This document shows positions 1 through 6,114 of a stretch of 6,396 nucleotides of DNA, one piece after another. The stretch spans positions 1 to 6,396 of the forward strand of contig CAZQFZ010000116.1 of NCBI GenBank assembly GCA_964592635.1, written 5' to 3'. The number at the start of each line of letters is the position of its first letter. Within the stretch, counting starts at the first letter, position 1. The notes below the pieces were generated by a model. The model was not told the DNA's origin, searched no databases, and saw only the letters and a list, made by a program, of their open reading frames with translations. Position numbers and translations under genes: made by a program. Source of the stretch: VMCP01 sp964592635. Its GTDB lineage: Bacteria; Bacteroidota; Bacteroidia; NS11-12g; UBA955.

Positions 1-391
1 AATTCGGATTTAATTTCAATACATAATTAATCATCGCTTCCACCTGCAAAAACAAGGCCGCGCAAAAATTATCGAAATCATCCTCCCTGCGGAATTTCTC
101 CATGCGGATGAAATCTGCAACCAACGTTTCCCGTAACTCCTCCCACGGAATCCCTTTATACATCTCGCGTGCCTGTCGATCCAATACATCCGCAATGCAG
201 TATTCGTGAATCTCGCGGATTTGCGCTAAAGAATCCGACCCGGCTGAACTCCCAACCGGCGCATACCGATTCCCAATTCGCTGAATTAAACTCTTCCCAA
301 ACCAATCGTTGCCCTGCTGCGATGCAATGTCCTCAATGAAATCCAAGAACTTTTCCAAATCCTGCCGCTCCAACTTCTTCGAATTAGCCAT
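1..391 (-). CDS. Unrecognised retron-associated protein, candidate effector (3' part missing)
   Basis: An open frame of 130 codons starts at ATG (391..389) and runs off the left edge without a stop, so the C-terminus is missing. The first eight bases overlap the end of the reverse transcriptase gene (ATGGCTAA, where TAA is the RT stop), which implies translational coupling and a shared role. The fragment looks soluble and mostly helical. It is rich in charged residues and starts MANSKKLERQ. It has a WFGK segment near residue 30, a short Gly/Ser-rich stretch (VGSSAGS) near residue 50, and a FIRMEKFRREDDFDNF segment near residue 100. There is no signal peptide or obvious membrane segment. I do not recognise the family. 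Retrons usually encode a toxic effector beside the RT, so an effector role is inferred from position only. The last visible helices loosely recall HEPN-like proteins, but I see no R-x4-6-H motif, so no such assignment is made. Confidence 0.75.
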   Translation of the reverse strand, partial: MANSKKLERQDLEKFLDFIEDIASQQGNDWFGKSLIQRIGNRYAPVGSSAGSDSLAQIREIHEYCIADVLDRQAREMYKGIPWEELRETLVADFIRMEKFRREDDFDNFCAALFLQVEAMINYVLKLNPN

Positions 392-1592
392 GGTATTTCT
401 GCATTGCGCCCAACAAATCCCCGTCAAGAATGTCCCTCAACAAAACCCCTAAATCCGAATCCGTTTCCAATACCGTTTCCTCTTCCCCGCCGCCCTTGAG
501 TCGGTCGTATCTGCGTCGAAGCGATACATACGTTGAATCCCGATCGCCTTTAACCATCGACAAAAAATTCAACTTCCCCCGAAGCACTTGATCCAATGTT
601 TTCGGGTCCTTATCTTTCAATTCCATGAACTCGCAATAATATTCGAAGGCCCGAACATACCCGTAACGCTCCCATAAATACAACCATCTACGCAGTTCTT
701 TTGTGTAGTTTTTGGGGACGTTCACTCGCTCGTTAACCGTCAATCCCGTTACCTCCTGACGGTAGCCGGAAGATTGCAAGCGCACCTTGTACAGATTGAT
801 CCGAAATCCTTGCTGCTCAATGATTTTATTGACGCGTTTCACAAAATCCCCATCGGGTTCAAACTTATTTTTATTAGAACTGAAGGTAATATCATCGGCA
901 TAGCGCGAATATTTTACTTTGTAGTTTTGAGCCAGTCGATTCAATAGAAAATCCAGTTTCTGGCATACCAAATTCGTTAGAATGGGAGAAGTTGGCGCTC
1001 CCTGGGGAAGCACATTCTTGTTCACCAAAACCAGTTCACCGGTTTCGGGATCCAAACGTTCCACGCGCATCCGCTTGCAACAAATGGCGGAAATCATATT
1101 GGCAATTCGATCGCGTTCGTTTGAAGAATCACCAACGAGATTCACGGGTTTGAGTCGCAGGCACGTCCACACGCGTGCTTGATCCACCGAAGGAAAGAAA
1201 TCCTTCAGGTCGATGTTATACACATAATTTTTGCCGGCATGTATTTTGGCATTATCCACGATGGACTTTCCCATCACAAAACCGTACGCTTTTTCATGGG
1301 GTTGCACTACTGCATTGAGCATCACGTTTATCACGGTTTGAAGCATTTTCAGTCCCTTTTCTGGGGCGGTTATGGTTCGTAGTGTTCCATTTTTTTTGGG
1401 GATGCTAAACTCGTGGTAGCATTTTTTTCGTGCTTTGGGATTGGAATAGTAGTGGAGTTGACGCATTTCAAAAGGATGGGATTTGTCTTTTAACAGATCC
1501 TTTTTGATTGAATTCAGCAGGGCTAAAAAATGCTCTACTGTTTGCATGTGATCAAATATAAATTTGATGGTTTCCCGTTTTTCTTTTTCCAT
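384..1592 (-). CDS. Retron-type reverse transcriptase
   Basis: This RNA-dependent DNA polymerase should copy part of its own structured msr-msd RNA into the branched RNA-DNA hybrid of a retron, a class known for anti-phage defence. Numbering from the ATG at 1592, the visible motifs are IPKKNGTLRTITAP (64-77), the retron-specific NAKIH (114-118, NAxxH), IDLKDFFPS with a catalytic Asp (127-135), QGAPTSP (197-203), the YADD active site (231-234), and VTG (281-283), the second retron hallmark. The length is 402 residues, longer than the roughly 320 of the Escherichia coli Ec86 enzyme, with an acidic, glycine-containing C-terminal tail. The frame stays open for 32 more codons upstream to a GTG at 1688. 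That GTG lies inside a perfect hairpin in the expected RNA region, so the ATG at 1592 is preferred. The gene overlaps the next one by 8 bases. The sequence looks GC-richer than the genes to the right of the gap. The retron subtype is not determined. Confidence 0.92.
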   Translation of the reverse strand: MEKEKRETIKFIFDHMQTVEHFLALLNSIKKDLLKDKSHPFEMRQLHYYSNPKARKKCYHEFSIPKKNGTLRTITAPEKGLKMLQTVINVMLNAVVQPHEKAYGFVMGKSIVDNAKIHAGKNYVYNIDLKDFFPSVDQARVWTCLRLKPVNLVGDSSNERDRIANMISAICCKRMRVERLDPETGELVLVNKNVLPQGAPTSPILTNLVCQKLDFLLNRLAQNYKVKYSRYADDITFSSNKNKFEPDGDFVKRVNKIIEQQGFRINLYKVRLQSSGYRQEVTGLTVNERVNVPKNYTKELRRWLYLWERYGYVRAFEYYCEFMELKDKDPKTLDQVLRGKLNFLSMVKGDRDSTYVSLRRRYDRLKGGGEEETVLETDSDLGVLLRDILDGDLLGAMQKYHG

Positions 1593-1728
1593 ATATCCCA
1601 AAAGATAAAAAGTACTTGAAAGCCTGCATAGAAATTCTTTGTGTATCGCGAAGCGAGTTTCAACATTTACATCTCTTTCAACGTTCACAGTGCTTGCACT
1701 GTGGTGTCGAGGTTGGTGCGAGGAAATG
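1593..1728 (-). ncRNA. Probable 3' part of retron msr-msd RNA, cut by gap
   Basis: Retron RNAs normally lie directly upstream of the RT gene on the same strand, and this stretch is in that position. It contains a perfect 8-bp inverted repeat (CACAGTGC, loop of 2, GCACTGTG; 1686-1703), a smaller TCGC/GCGA hairpin with a 3-base loop (1646-1656), and two near-identical 10-base words, AACGTTGAAA and AATGTTGAAA, 18 bases apart. The partner a1 segment and the branching guanosine cannot be seen because the assembly gap starts at 1729. Exact RNA ends are unknown. The assignment rests on position and the presence of hairpins, not on a match to a known retron RNA. Confidence 0.45.
1686..1703 (-). repeat. 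Perfect hairpin in the RT upstream region
   Basis: The arms CACAGTGC and GCACTGTG are perfect complements, separated by only two bases (or a 7-bp stem with a 4-base loop). No U-rich tract follows on either strand, so it is not a standard terminator. Its place about 95 bases before the RT start fits a stem-loop of the msr-msd RNA, though a protein-binding palindrome is also possible. Confidence 0.6.
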
Positions 1729-1828
1729 NNNNNNNNNNNNNNNNNNNNNNNNNNNNNNNNNNNNNNNNNNNNNNNNNNNNNNNNNNNNNNNNNNNNNNNN
1801 NNNNNNNNNNNNNNNNNNNNNNNNNNNN
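1729..1828. other. Assembly gap of exactly 100 N
   Basis: A run of exactly 100 undetermined bases is the conventional placeholder for a gap of unknown length between two contigs. It removes the 5' part of the retron RNA and promoter on the left, and the start, promoter and DNA-binding domain of the WYL regulator on the right. The true distance between the flanks could be very different from 100 bases, and open frames that cross it are not meaningful. Confidence 0.97.
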
Positions 1829-2335
1829 TCGTTCAAAAACGAACAGGTGGAAGTGTTCCTGCTGCATCCCTACTTTCTAAAGCAATTCAACAACCGTTGG
1901 TATTTATTTGGGTTGCATGAAGATCATCAGGTACCTACATGGAATGTGCCGTTGGATCGGATTCTGGAAATAGAAACCACCGATTTAACGTATCGCGAAA
2001 ACACCGAAATTAATTTTGGAGAGTATTTTGATGATGTTGTCGGGGTAACTATTTTGAGGGATGCGAAACTGGAATTAATCGAATTAGAGGTCTCGGCATC
2101 GCATGTGCCTTATATAAAATCCAAGCCCTTGCATCCCTCGCAAAAAAAGATAAACGAATTGCCTAATGGGAACTTTTTGTATCAGTTGAAACTCATTCCC
2201 AACTATGAATTCTATGCCTTATTGATGTCGAACATCGACAAATTCAAGGTTGTTTCACCGTTGTCGGTCCGCCAAGAAATTGTACATCGCTTAGAATCGG
2301 GGTTGAAGTTAAATGCTAATTTCGAGGAATATTGA
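1829..2335 (+). CDS. WYL-domain transcriptional regulator (N-terminus lost in gap)
   Basis: The 168 visible residues form a WYL domain followed by a WCX-type C-terminal extension. The name-giving WYL triad occurs in the segment NNRWYLFG at fragment residues 24-26, and PLDRILEIE and an INFGEYFDDVVGV segment follow, as in WYL regulators of Bacteroidota. Family members have an N-terminal winged helix-turn-helix that binds DNA, and the WYL domain is thought to sense a ligand such as a nucleic acid or nucleotide. That N-terminal half should lie under the gap. The gene ends in TGA at 2333-2335, 116 bp before the ATPase gene on the same strand. WYL regulators of the BrxR/CapW type control defence operons in other bacteria. 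A similar role over the two genes downstream is inferred from position. The alternative is an unrelated general WYL regulator. Confidence 0.85.
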   Translation, partial: SFKNEQVEVFLLHPYFLKQFNNRWYLFGLHEDHQVPTWNVPLDRILEIETTDLTYRENTEINFGEYFDDVVGVTILRDAKLELIELEVSASHVPYIKSKPLHPSQKKINELPNGNFLYQLKLIPNYEFYALLMSNIDKFKVVSPLSVRQEIVHRLESGLKLNANFEEY

Positions 2336-2343
2336 TGATGATT

Positions 2344-2362
2344 TTTTGCGAAATACGCAAAA
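2344..2362. repeat. Inverted repeat between WYL gene and ATPase gene
   Basis: The arms TTTTGCG (2344-2350) and CGCAAAA (2356-2362) are perfect complements around a 5-base AT-only spacer, nine bases after the WYL stop codon. No T-run follows on the plus strand, so termination would be weak. It could equally be an operator. A smaller ATCAC/GTGAT pair follows at 2368-2384. Confidence 0.45.
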
Positions 2363-2423
2363 TAATAATCACTGAATTGGTGATAGTTGAAATTAGGAAT
2401 AGAAAAAACATGATATAACTTCT

Positions 2424-2431
2424 TAATTTTG
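2424..2431 (+). promoter_or_regulatory. Candidate -7 box for the ATPase-nuclease operon
   Basis: TAATTTTG matches the Bacteroidota -7 consensus TAnnTTTG exactly and sits 20 bases before the ATPase ATG, implying a very short leader. I see no TTG-type -33 element at the usual spacing, so the call rests on one box only. Confidence 0.4.
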
Positions 2432-2451
2432 TTGATTATTAGCCAATTAAA

Positions 2452-3714
2452 ATGAGTAAACTAAGAATTCGCAATTTTGGACCTATCAAAGAAGGACTAA
2501 GCTCCAATGGAGGTTGGATGGAAATTCGAAAGGTTACTGTATTAACAGGAAATCAAGGCACAGGAAAAAGTACTGTGGCGAAATTGATTTCAACATTCAC
2601 TTGGATTGAAAAGTCTTTAGTACGTGGAGATTACTCAAAAAAATGGTTTGAACGCAAAGACATTTTTCAAAAAAAGGTGCTTAGTTATCATCGATTAGAA
2701 AATTATTTTCAGTTTCAAGGTGATAAAAAAACCGAGATAGAATATCTGGGTGATGCCTACCATATACATTTTCTTAACGGATCTTTAAAAATTAAAGAAT
2801 CAGTTAATAAGAAATATATTTTGCCACAAATCCTTTATATACCTGCTGAACGCAATTTCATTTCACATGTTCGAACGCCTAAAGAATTAAAAATGGCTTC
2901 AGAGTCGTTAAGAGAATTTGTGATTGAATTCGACCAAGCAAAAAAGGCATTAAAAGAAGCTTTAAACTTACCAATATATAACACTAGAATTGAATACGAT
3001 CAACTAAACGATATTGTAAATCTGCGAGGAGAAAATTACAAATTAAAGTTAACCGACTCCTCTAGTGGTTTTCAATCACTAGTACCACTTTATTTAGTAA
3101 CCCATATTCTTGCAAAGAATATTCAAAGCAGGAATCAGGAAAATCCAGAATCGATGAGCGCGGAAGAAATCCAACGATTTCAAAAAGGAGTGGAAGAAAT
3201 ATGGGGAAATTTAGATCTCACGGATGAACAGAAACGAGTTGCACTGTCGGTATTATCTTCTAAATTCAATAAAGCATGTTTCGTTAATATTGTTGAAGAG
3301 CCCGAACAAAATCTATATCCAGATTCTCAATGGTTGGTGTTGCAAAAATTATTAGCCAATAATAATTTAAACGAACGAAATCAACTAATTCTTTCTACCC
3401 ACAGTCCATACATCATCAATTATTTAAGTATTGCTGTTCAGGGAAATGTGGTCAAAAATAAAATATCGTCGAACTCTCAAATTTCAGAAATTCAAAAAAT
3501 GGAATTGCATCAGAAACTATATGAAATCATTCCAAACGAATCTCTGATTGCTTCAGACGAATTAGCAATATATCAGCTGTCAGACAACGGTGGTTCTATT
3601 GAATTATTAGAAACCTATGAGGGAATACCATCTGACCAGAATTATTTGAATAAATCGTTAATTCACGGGAATACACTTTTCGACAATTTGTTGGAATTGG
3701 AGGATTCCTTATGA
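2452..3714 (+). CDS. ABC-type AAA ATPase of a putative defence pair
   Basis: This 420-residue protein has a complete SMC/RecF/OLD-like ABC ATPase core. It contains an N-terminal LRIRNFGPI strand, a Walker A GNQGTGKST (33-41), a YIPAER segment (129-134), an ABC signature-like SSSGFQS (203-209), a Walker B and catalytic pair IVEEPEQNLYP (280-290), and an H-switch in LILSTHSPYI (312-321). The insert between Walker A and the signature is only about 160 residues, so a long SMC coiled coil is not expected. No TOPRIM motif is visible in the roughly 100 residues after the H-switch, which separates it from OLD and GajA. Nuclease activity, if any, should come from the partner gene, whose ATG overlaps this stop (ATGA). 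ATPases of this class with a linked nuclease occur in systems such as Septu, where PtuB carries HNH. Here the partner motif is different. A defence role is inferred from architecture and context. Confidence 0.88.
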   Translation: MSKLRIRNFGPIKEGLSSNGGWMEIRKVTVLTGNQGTGKSTVAKLISTFTWIEKSLVRGDYSKKWFERKDIFQKKVLSYHRLENYFQFQGDKKTEIEYLGDAYHIHFLNGSLKIKESVNKKYILPQILYIPAERNFISHVRTPKELKMASESLREFVIEFDQAKKALKEALNLPIYNTRIEYDQLNDIVNLRGENYKLKLTDSSSGFQSLVPLYLVTHILAKNIQSRNQENPESMSAEEIQRFQKGVEEIWGNLDLTDEQKRVALSVLSSKFNKACFVNIVEEPEQNLYPDSQWLVLQKLLANNNLNERNQLILSTHSPYIINYLSIAVQGNVVKNKISSNSQISEIQKMELHQKLYEIIPNESLIASDELAIYQLSDNGGSIELLETYEGIPSDQNYLNKSLIHGNTLFDNLLELEDSL

Positions 3715-4217
3715 GTGCTGTAGATTTCTTTAATTCGGATTGTTTAGAATCTTTACGAACAGATATTCAATTTGGGTTATGCGATGATGAAACACATCAA
3801 ACAGCATATACCGATACTTTAGACTCTCAAAAATGGATTGCTCAAGTCAATAATCCATTGAAGAAAAAAATAGCATTTTATGCAATTGACAATTGCCAAG
3901 TTGTATTGCAACCGGGTAGTCTGAATCGAGAAAGCACTTGTGATGGTATGCTCGTTGAAAGTAATAAATTAATTTTGGTTGAATTAAAAAACAGAGGTAT
4001 TGGTGGTTGGCGTAAAGATGCTATTTCACAATTAGAAAATACAATTCGTTTGATGTCTATTCATCATGATTTGAGCCAATTCAAATTAAAAAAAGCATAC
4101 GCATGTAATAGAAAACACCCTCAATTTGCACAACTTGAATCGGAGCTTAAATTGAAATTTCGAAGAAACAATCATGGCTTTCATTTGGATATTCAATCCC
4201 AAATAACCTTATCTTAA
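3711..4217 (+). CDS. Putative PD-(D/E)XK-like nuclease partner
   Basis: This is a small protein of 168 residues. Its central region reads CDGMLVESNK followed by LILVELKNR, with Asp78, Glu91 and Lys93, and then AISQLENTI with Gln107. This D-x12-E-x-K arrangement, with the E-x-K at the end of a hydrophobic strand and a helical Gln downstream, is the pattern of PD-(D/E)XK nucleases of the RecB/Cas4 and resolvase type. The fold is inferred from the motif alone and would need structural confirmation. The start ATG overlaps the ATPase stop as ATGA, so the two are translationally coupled and probably form a complex. The N-terminal 60 residues and the C-terminal 50 residues resemble nothing I recognise. 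Base composition is as AT-rich as the ATPase gene. No signal peptide or membrane segment is seen. The gene could alternatively encode an inactive structural partner, but all four key residues are present. Confidence 0.75.
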   Translation: MSAVDFFNSDCLESLRTDIQFGLCDDETHQTAYTDTLDSQKWIAQVNNPLKKKIAFYAIDNCQVVLQPGSLNRESTCDGMLVESNKLILVELKNRGIGGWRKDAISQLENTIRLMSIHHDLSQFKLKKAYACNRKHPQFAQLESELKLKFRRNNHGFHLDIQSQITLS

Positions 4218-4268
4218 TTCCATATTTCCAACAGATTCTTAGTATATTGCCACTTGAAATAACGAATT

Positions 4269-4682
4269 ATGAATAACCCCATTACGATTTCCGCTGTAAT
4301 TTCTTGCTCTAAACAAACTGCTTGGGAATACTACACCCAACCTCAACACATTGTAAATTGGAATTTTGCTTCGGATGATTGGGAATGTCCCTCGGCGACC
4401 AACAATTTAACTCCTGGTGGCAAATACACCACCCGCATGCAAGCAAAAGATGGTAGTTTTGGTTTTGACCTAGAAGCCATTTATACCGAAGTAATTGCTC
4501 ACGAGAAAATTTGTTATTCTTTGTACGATGATCGCGCAGTTGAGATTCTTTTCAGCGATGTTGACGGAGGTACAGAAGTTACGCTACATTTTGAAGCAGA
4601 ATCTGAAAATCCCCGCGAAATGCAACAGCAAGGATGGCAAGCCATTCTAAATAATTTCAAAAAATACTGCGAGAGTAAGTGA
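4269..4682 (+). CDS. SRPBCC / AHSA1-family protein
   Basis: This 137-residue protein has the standard length and pattern of stand-alone AHSA1-like SRPBCC proteins. It has an N-terminal strand ITISAVISCSKQTAWEYYTQ, a WNFASDDWECP segment, the turn LTPGGKYTTRM, the GGTEVTLHFEAE strand and a C-terminal helix with GWQAILNNFKKY. Members have a helix-grip fold with a hydrophobic pocket. They are often annotated as activators of Hsp90 ATPase or as small-ligand binding proteins, but the function of most bacterial members is unknown. The gene starts 51 bp after the nuclease gene and may be read from it or from its own promoter. Its last 29 codons plus stop are repeated nearly exactly at 6115-6204, after the MarR gene. 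No convincing terminator follows it directly. Confidence 0.88.
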   Translation: MNNPITISAVISCSKQTAWEYYTQPQHIVNWNFASDDWECPSATNNLTPGGKYTTRMQAKDGSFGFDLEAIYTEVIAHEKICYSLYDDRAVEILFSDVDGGTEVTLHFEAESENPREMQQQGWQAILNNFKKYCESK

Positions 4683-4685
4683 TTT
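4593..4685 (+). repeat. 93-bp direct repeat, copy 1 (3' end of SRPBCC gene)
   Basis: Copy 1 covers codons 109-137, the stop and three further bases of the SRPBCC gene. It matches 6115-6207 at 92 of 93 positions. The single difference (A at 4664, G at 6186) is the third base of a Lys codon, so the encoded peptide is unchanged. Confidence 0.95.
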
Positions 4686-4725
4686 GTTGATTTATATATT
4701 TAAAACTTAATTAATAAACCTTTGA

Positions 4726-4761
4726 ATAGTTGGAGCTCGATCAATACGATACTCCAACTAT
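4726..4761. terminator. Inverted repeat at the 3' end of the oxidoreductase gene
   Basis: The arms ATAGTTGGAG (4726-4735) and CTCCAACTAT (4752-4761) are perfect 10-bp complements separated by 16 bases. The right arm lies within the last codons of the oxidoreductase gene. Its position between convergent genes suggests a transcription stop or mRNA-protecting hairpin. There is no good T-run after the stem on either strand, so an intrinsic terminator is only tentative. Confidence 0.35.
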
Positions 4762-5406
4762 ACGTTTTTGGTATTCTTGTGGCTGCTTCTCAATGGCTGT
4801 CTTAATGAAGTGCGCCAAGTCTTTTCTCGATAGAACTTTGTCGTCATCGAACCACTTGTCTAGAATTGTACGGTATTCTTGTTTAAGCGGACCGTTGGTT
4901 AAATAAGGGGGACGAATAATGGTGAAATTCATATTGGATTTGGTAATCAAGCGTTCCATAACACGCATGTCGTCGTACATCGGATTTAAAAACAGGGGCT
5001 TTAGAAATCCTTTCAAAATCCAAGGTTCTGATGGACTATCCACCACTCCACCTGAAGTCACAATGAGTATGTTTTGGGGTTTAAATTGTTCATGTAGCTT
5101 AATGAGCATACTGGCTGTATTTTCGTATAATGCATTGGGTTTACGCGCTTGAAAAATACCAGAAATCCCTATTAGACTCACCCAATATTGACAATCTTTC
5201 AACTCCTGTTCCCAGCTTCTCATTTCGCTCAATTGAAATGGGATGATGGAGAGGTTGTTGGGAATTTCAACTAATTTCTTTTTTAACTTTTCGGGATTTC
5301 TTACAAATGCCTTTACATATAGATTTGGAGTGTTCTTGCATTGTTGAATGAATTCAATTCCTGATTGTCCCGTGGCTCCAAAAAGTGCTATTTTTTTAAT
5401 TTCCAT
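4741..5406 (-). CDS. NAD(P)-binding atypical short-chain dehydrogenase-like oxidoreductase
   Basis: This 221-residue Rossmann-fold protein opens with KKIALFGATGQSG, giving the dinucleotide-binding GxxGxxG at residues 10-16. FVRNPEKL follows, where Arg36 at the end of the second strand suggests NADP(H) preference. ILIVTSGGVVDSP, a FTIIRPPYLTNGP segment and RKDLAHFI come later. This is the layout of the small NAD(P)H-binding, NmrA/flavin-reductase-like atypical SDR group. No classical YxxxK pair is evident, as is common there. The substrate cannot be told from sequence. The gene is transcribed away from the MarR regulator across a shared 160-bp region holding TTGAAC palindromes, so control by that regulator is likely. 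Together they form the unit enclosed by the 93-bp repeats. The ATG at 5406 places the Rossmann motif at the usual distance from the N-terminus. Confidence 0.87.
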   Translation of the reverse strand: MEIKKIALFGATGQSGIEFIQQCKNTPNLYVKAFVRNPEKLKKKLVEIPNNLSIIPFQLSEMRSWEQELKDCQYWVSLIGISGIFQARKPNALYENTASMLIKLHEQFKPQNILIVTSGGVVDSPSEPWILKGFLKPLFLNPMYDDMRVMERLITKSNMNFTIIRPPYLTNGPLKQEYRTILDKWFDDDKVLSRKDLAHFIKTAIEKQPQEYQKRIVGVSY

Positions 5407-5411
5407 ATCAT

Positions 5412-5449
5412 TTGAACAAAAAAGCGATATTTTTGTTCAACATTGAACA
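5412..5449. promoter_or_regulatory. TTGAAC palindrome cluster, candidate MarR operator
   Basis: Three TTGAAC half-sites lie here: direct at 5412-5417 and 5443-5448, inverted at 5435-5440. The outer pair forms a perfect 11-bp inverted repeat (TTGAACAAAAA and TTTTTGTTCAA, spacer 7). The inner pair forms the 16-bp palindrome TGTTCAACATTGAACA (5434-5449, arms of 7, spacer 2), a typical size for MarR dimers. The two direct half-sites are 31 bp apart, about three helical turns. The cluster begins six bases upstream of the oxidoreductase start, where a bound regulator would block transcription. Binding by the neighbouring MarR protein is inferred. Confidence 0.6.
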
Positions 5450-5503
5450 TTTTTTTTGAGTTTAATTAGAAAACGGACCCATTCTCTGAATGATATTACG
5501 CAT

Positions 5504-5511
5504 TAAATTTG
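5504..5511 (+). promoter_or_regulatory. Candidate -7 box for the MarR gene
   Basis: TAAATTTG matches the Bacteroidota -7 consensus TAnnTTTG exactly, with a leader of roughly 50 bases before the ATG at 5567. No TTG-type -33 element is clear at the expected spacing. Confidence 0.45.
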
Positions 5512-5566
5512 TTAATCAATTAAATCCGCAAAACCAAAATCTCCATATCTACAAAATATAACTTGA

Positions 5567-6100
5567 ATGAGCCAATCAGAAATTAATATCATAAATGGGG
5601 ATGTAGAATCCTTGAATATTTCGATCGATATCACGGAACATCGCATTACTCAATCCATATTAGAATTCAGCAATGATCCTGAATTGGTATATCAAGCATT
5701 GTTGCACTGGAGATGGAGTCAATTCGAAAGAAAAAGGCGTAGTTTATTGCGCTCCAAATTTAAAAATATAGATCTCACCACAACTGAGGAATATTCAATA
5801 TTGGTTTTTATTCAATTGAATCCAAAAACATTTTTGGGTGAAATAAGCGAATATCTAAGTATGGAGAAAAGTACGATTTCTGAATTCATCAAGCGGTGTA
5901 TTAAAAAGGAATGGATTACGGAAACCAGCATGGAAAGCGACCGAAGAAAATACTCATACAATTTGACTGAGAAAGGAAATGAAATATTAGAATCCGCACA
6001 TATTCAAATGAGTGAATTAAATACAGAACTTTTCAATAAACTAAACTCAGATGAATCCCAACAATTGCTTGAATTGTTGATCAAAGTATTACAAAAATAA
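5567..6100 (+). CDS. MarR-family transcriptional regulator
   Basis: This 177-residue protein has a MarR-type winged helix-turn-helix. After an N-terminal extension of about 40 residues comes a long helix (LVYQALLHWRWSQFERKRRS). TTEEYSILVFIQLNPKTF and GEISEYLSMEKSTISEFIKR follow, with the recognition helix around 100-114. The wing sequence SDRRKYSYNLTEKG (124-137) carries the usual Asp-Arg-Arg, and a C-terminal dimerisation helix ends the protein. MarR proteins bind palindromic operators as dimers and usually repress a divergent gene until a small ligand or oxidant releases them. The neighbouring oxidoreductase is the obvious target. There is only one cysteine (Cys111), so a two-cysteine redox switch is unlikely. 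The extension makes it longer than the usual 140-150 residues. The stop is followed after 14 bp by the second copy of the 93-bp repeat. Confidence 0.9.
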   Translation: MSQSEINIINGDVESLNISIDITEHRITQSILEFSNDPELVYQALLHWRWSQFERKRRSLLRSKFKNIDLTTTEEYSILVFIQLNPKTFLGEISEYLSMEKSTISEFIKRCIKKEWITETSMESDRRKYSYNLTEKGNEILESAHIQMSELNTELFNKLNSDESQQLLELLIKVLQK

Positions 6101-6114
6101 ATGAATTACTACTG

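Noticed and set aside
982..1382. Two plus-strand frames opposite the RT gene
   Set aside because: They lie wholly antisense to a well-supported RT coding region and show no recognisable domain, so they are shadows.
1593..1688. RT start at GTG 1688, adding 32 residues at the N-terminus
   Set aside because: The GTG falls inside a perfect hairpin in the expected retron RNA, the added residues resemble no RT sequence, and the ATG at 1592 already leaves about 60 residues before the first RT motif.
1616..2335. A single plus-strand gene running through the N stretch into the WYL domain
   Set aside because: The frame is open across the gap only because N has no stop codons. The part left of the gap has no regulator-like sequence and lies in the retron RNA region of the other strand. 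Only 1829-2335 is supported.
2452..3714. OLD-family or GajA-type nuclease
   Set aside because: No TOPRIM motif is visible after the H-switch, and only about 100 residues remain there.
4919..5152. Plus-strand frame of 77 codons opposite the oxidoreductase gene
   Set aside because: It is antisense to a clear Rossmann-fold gene and has no family features.
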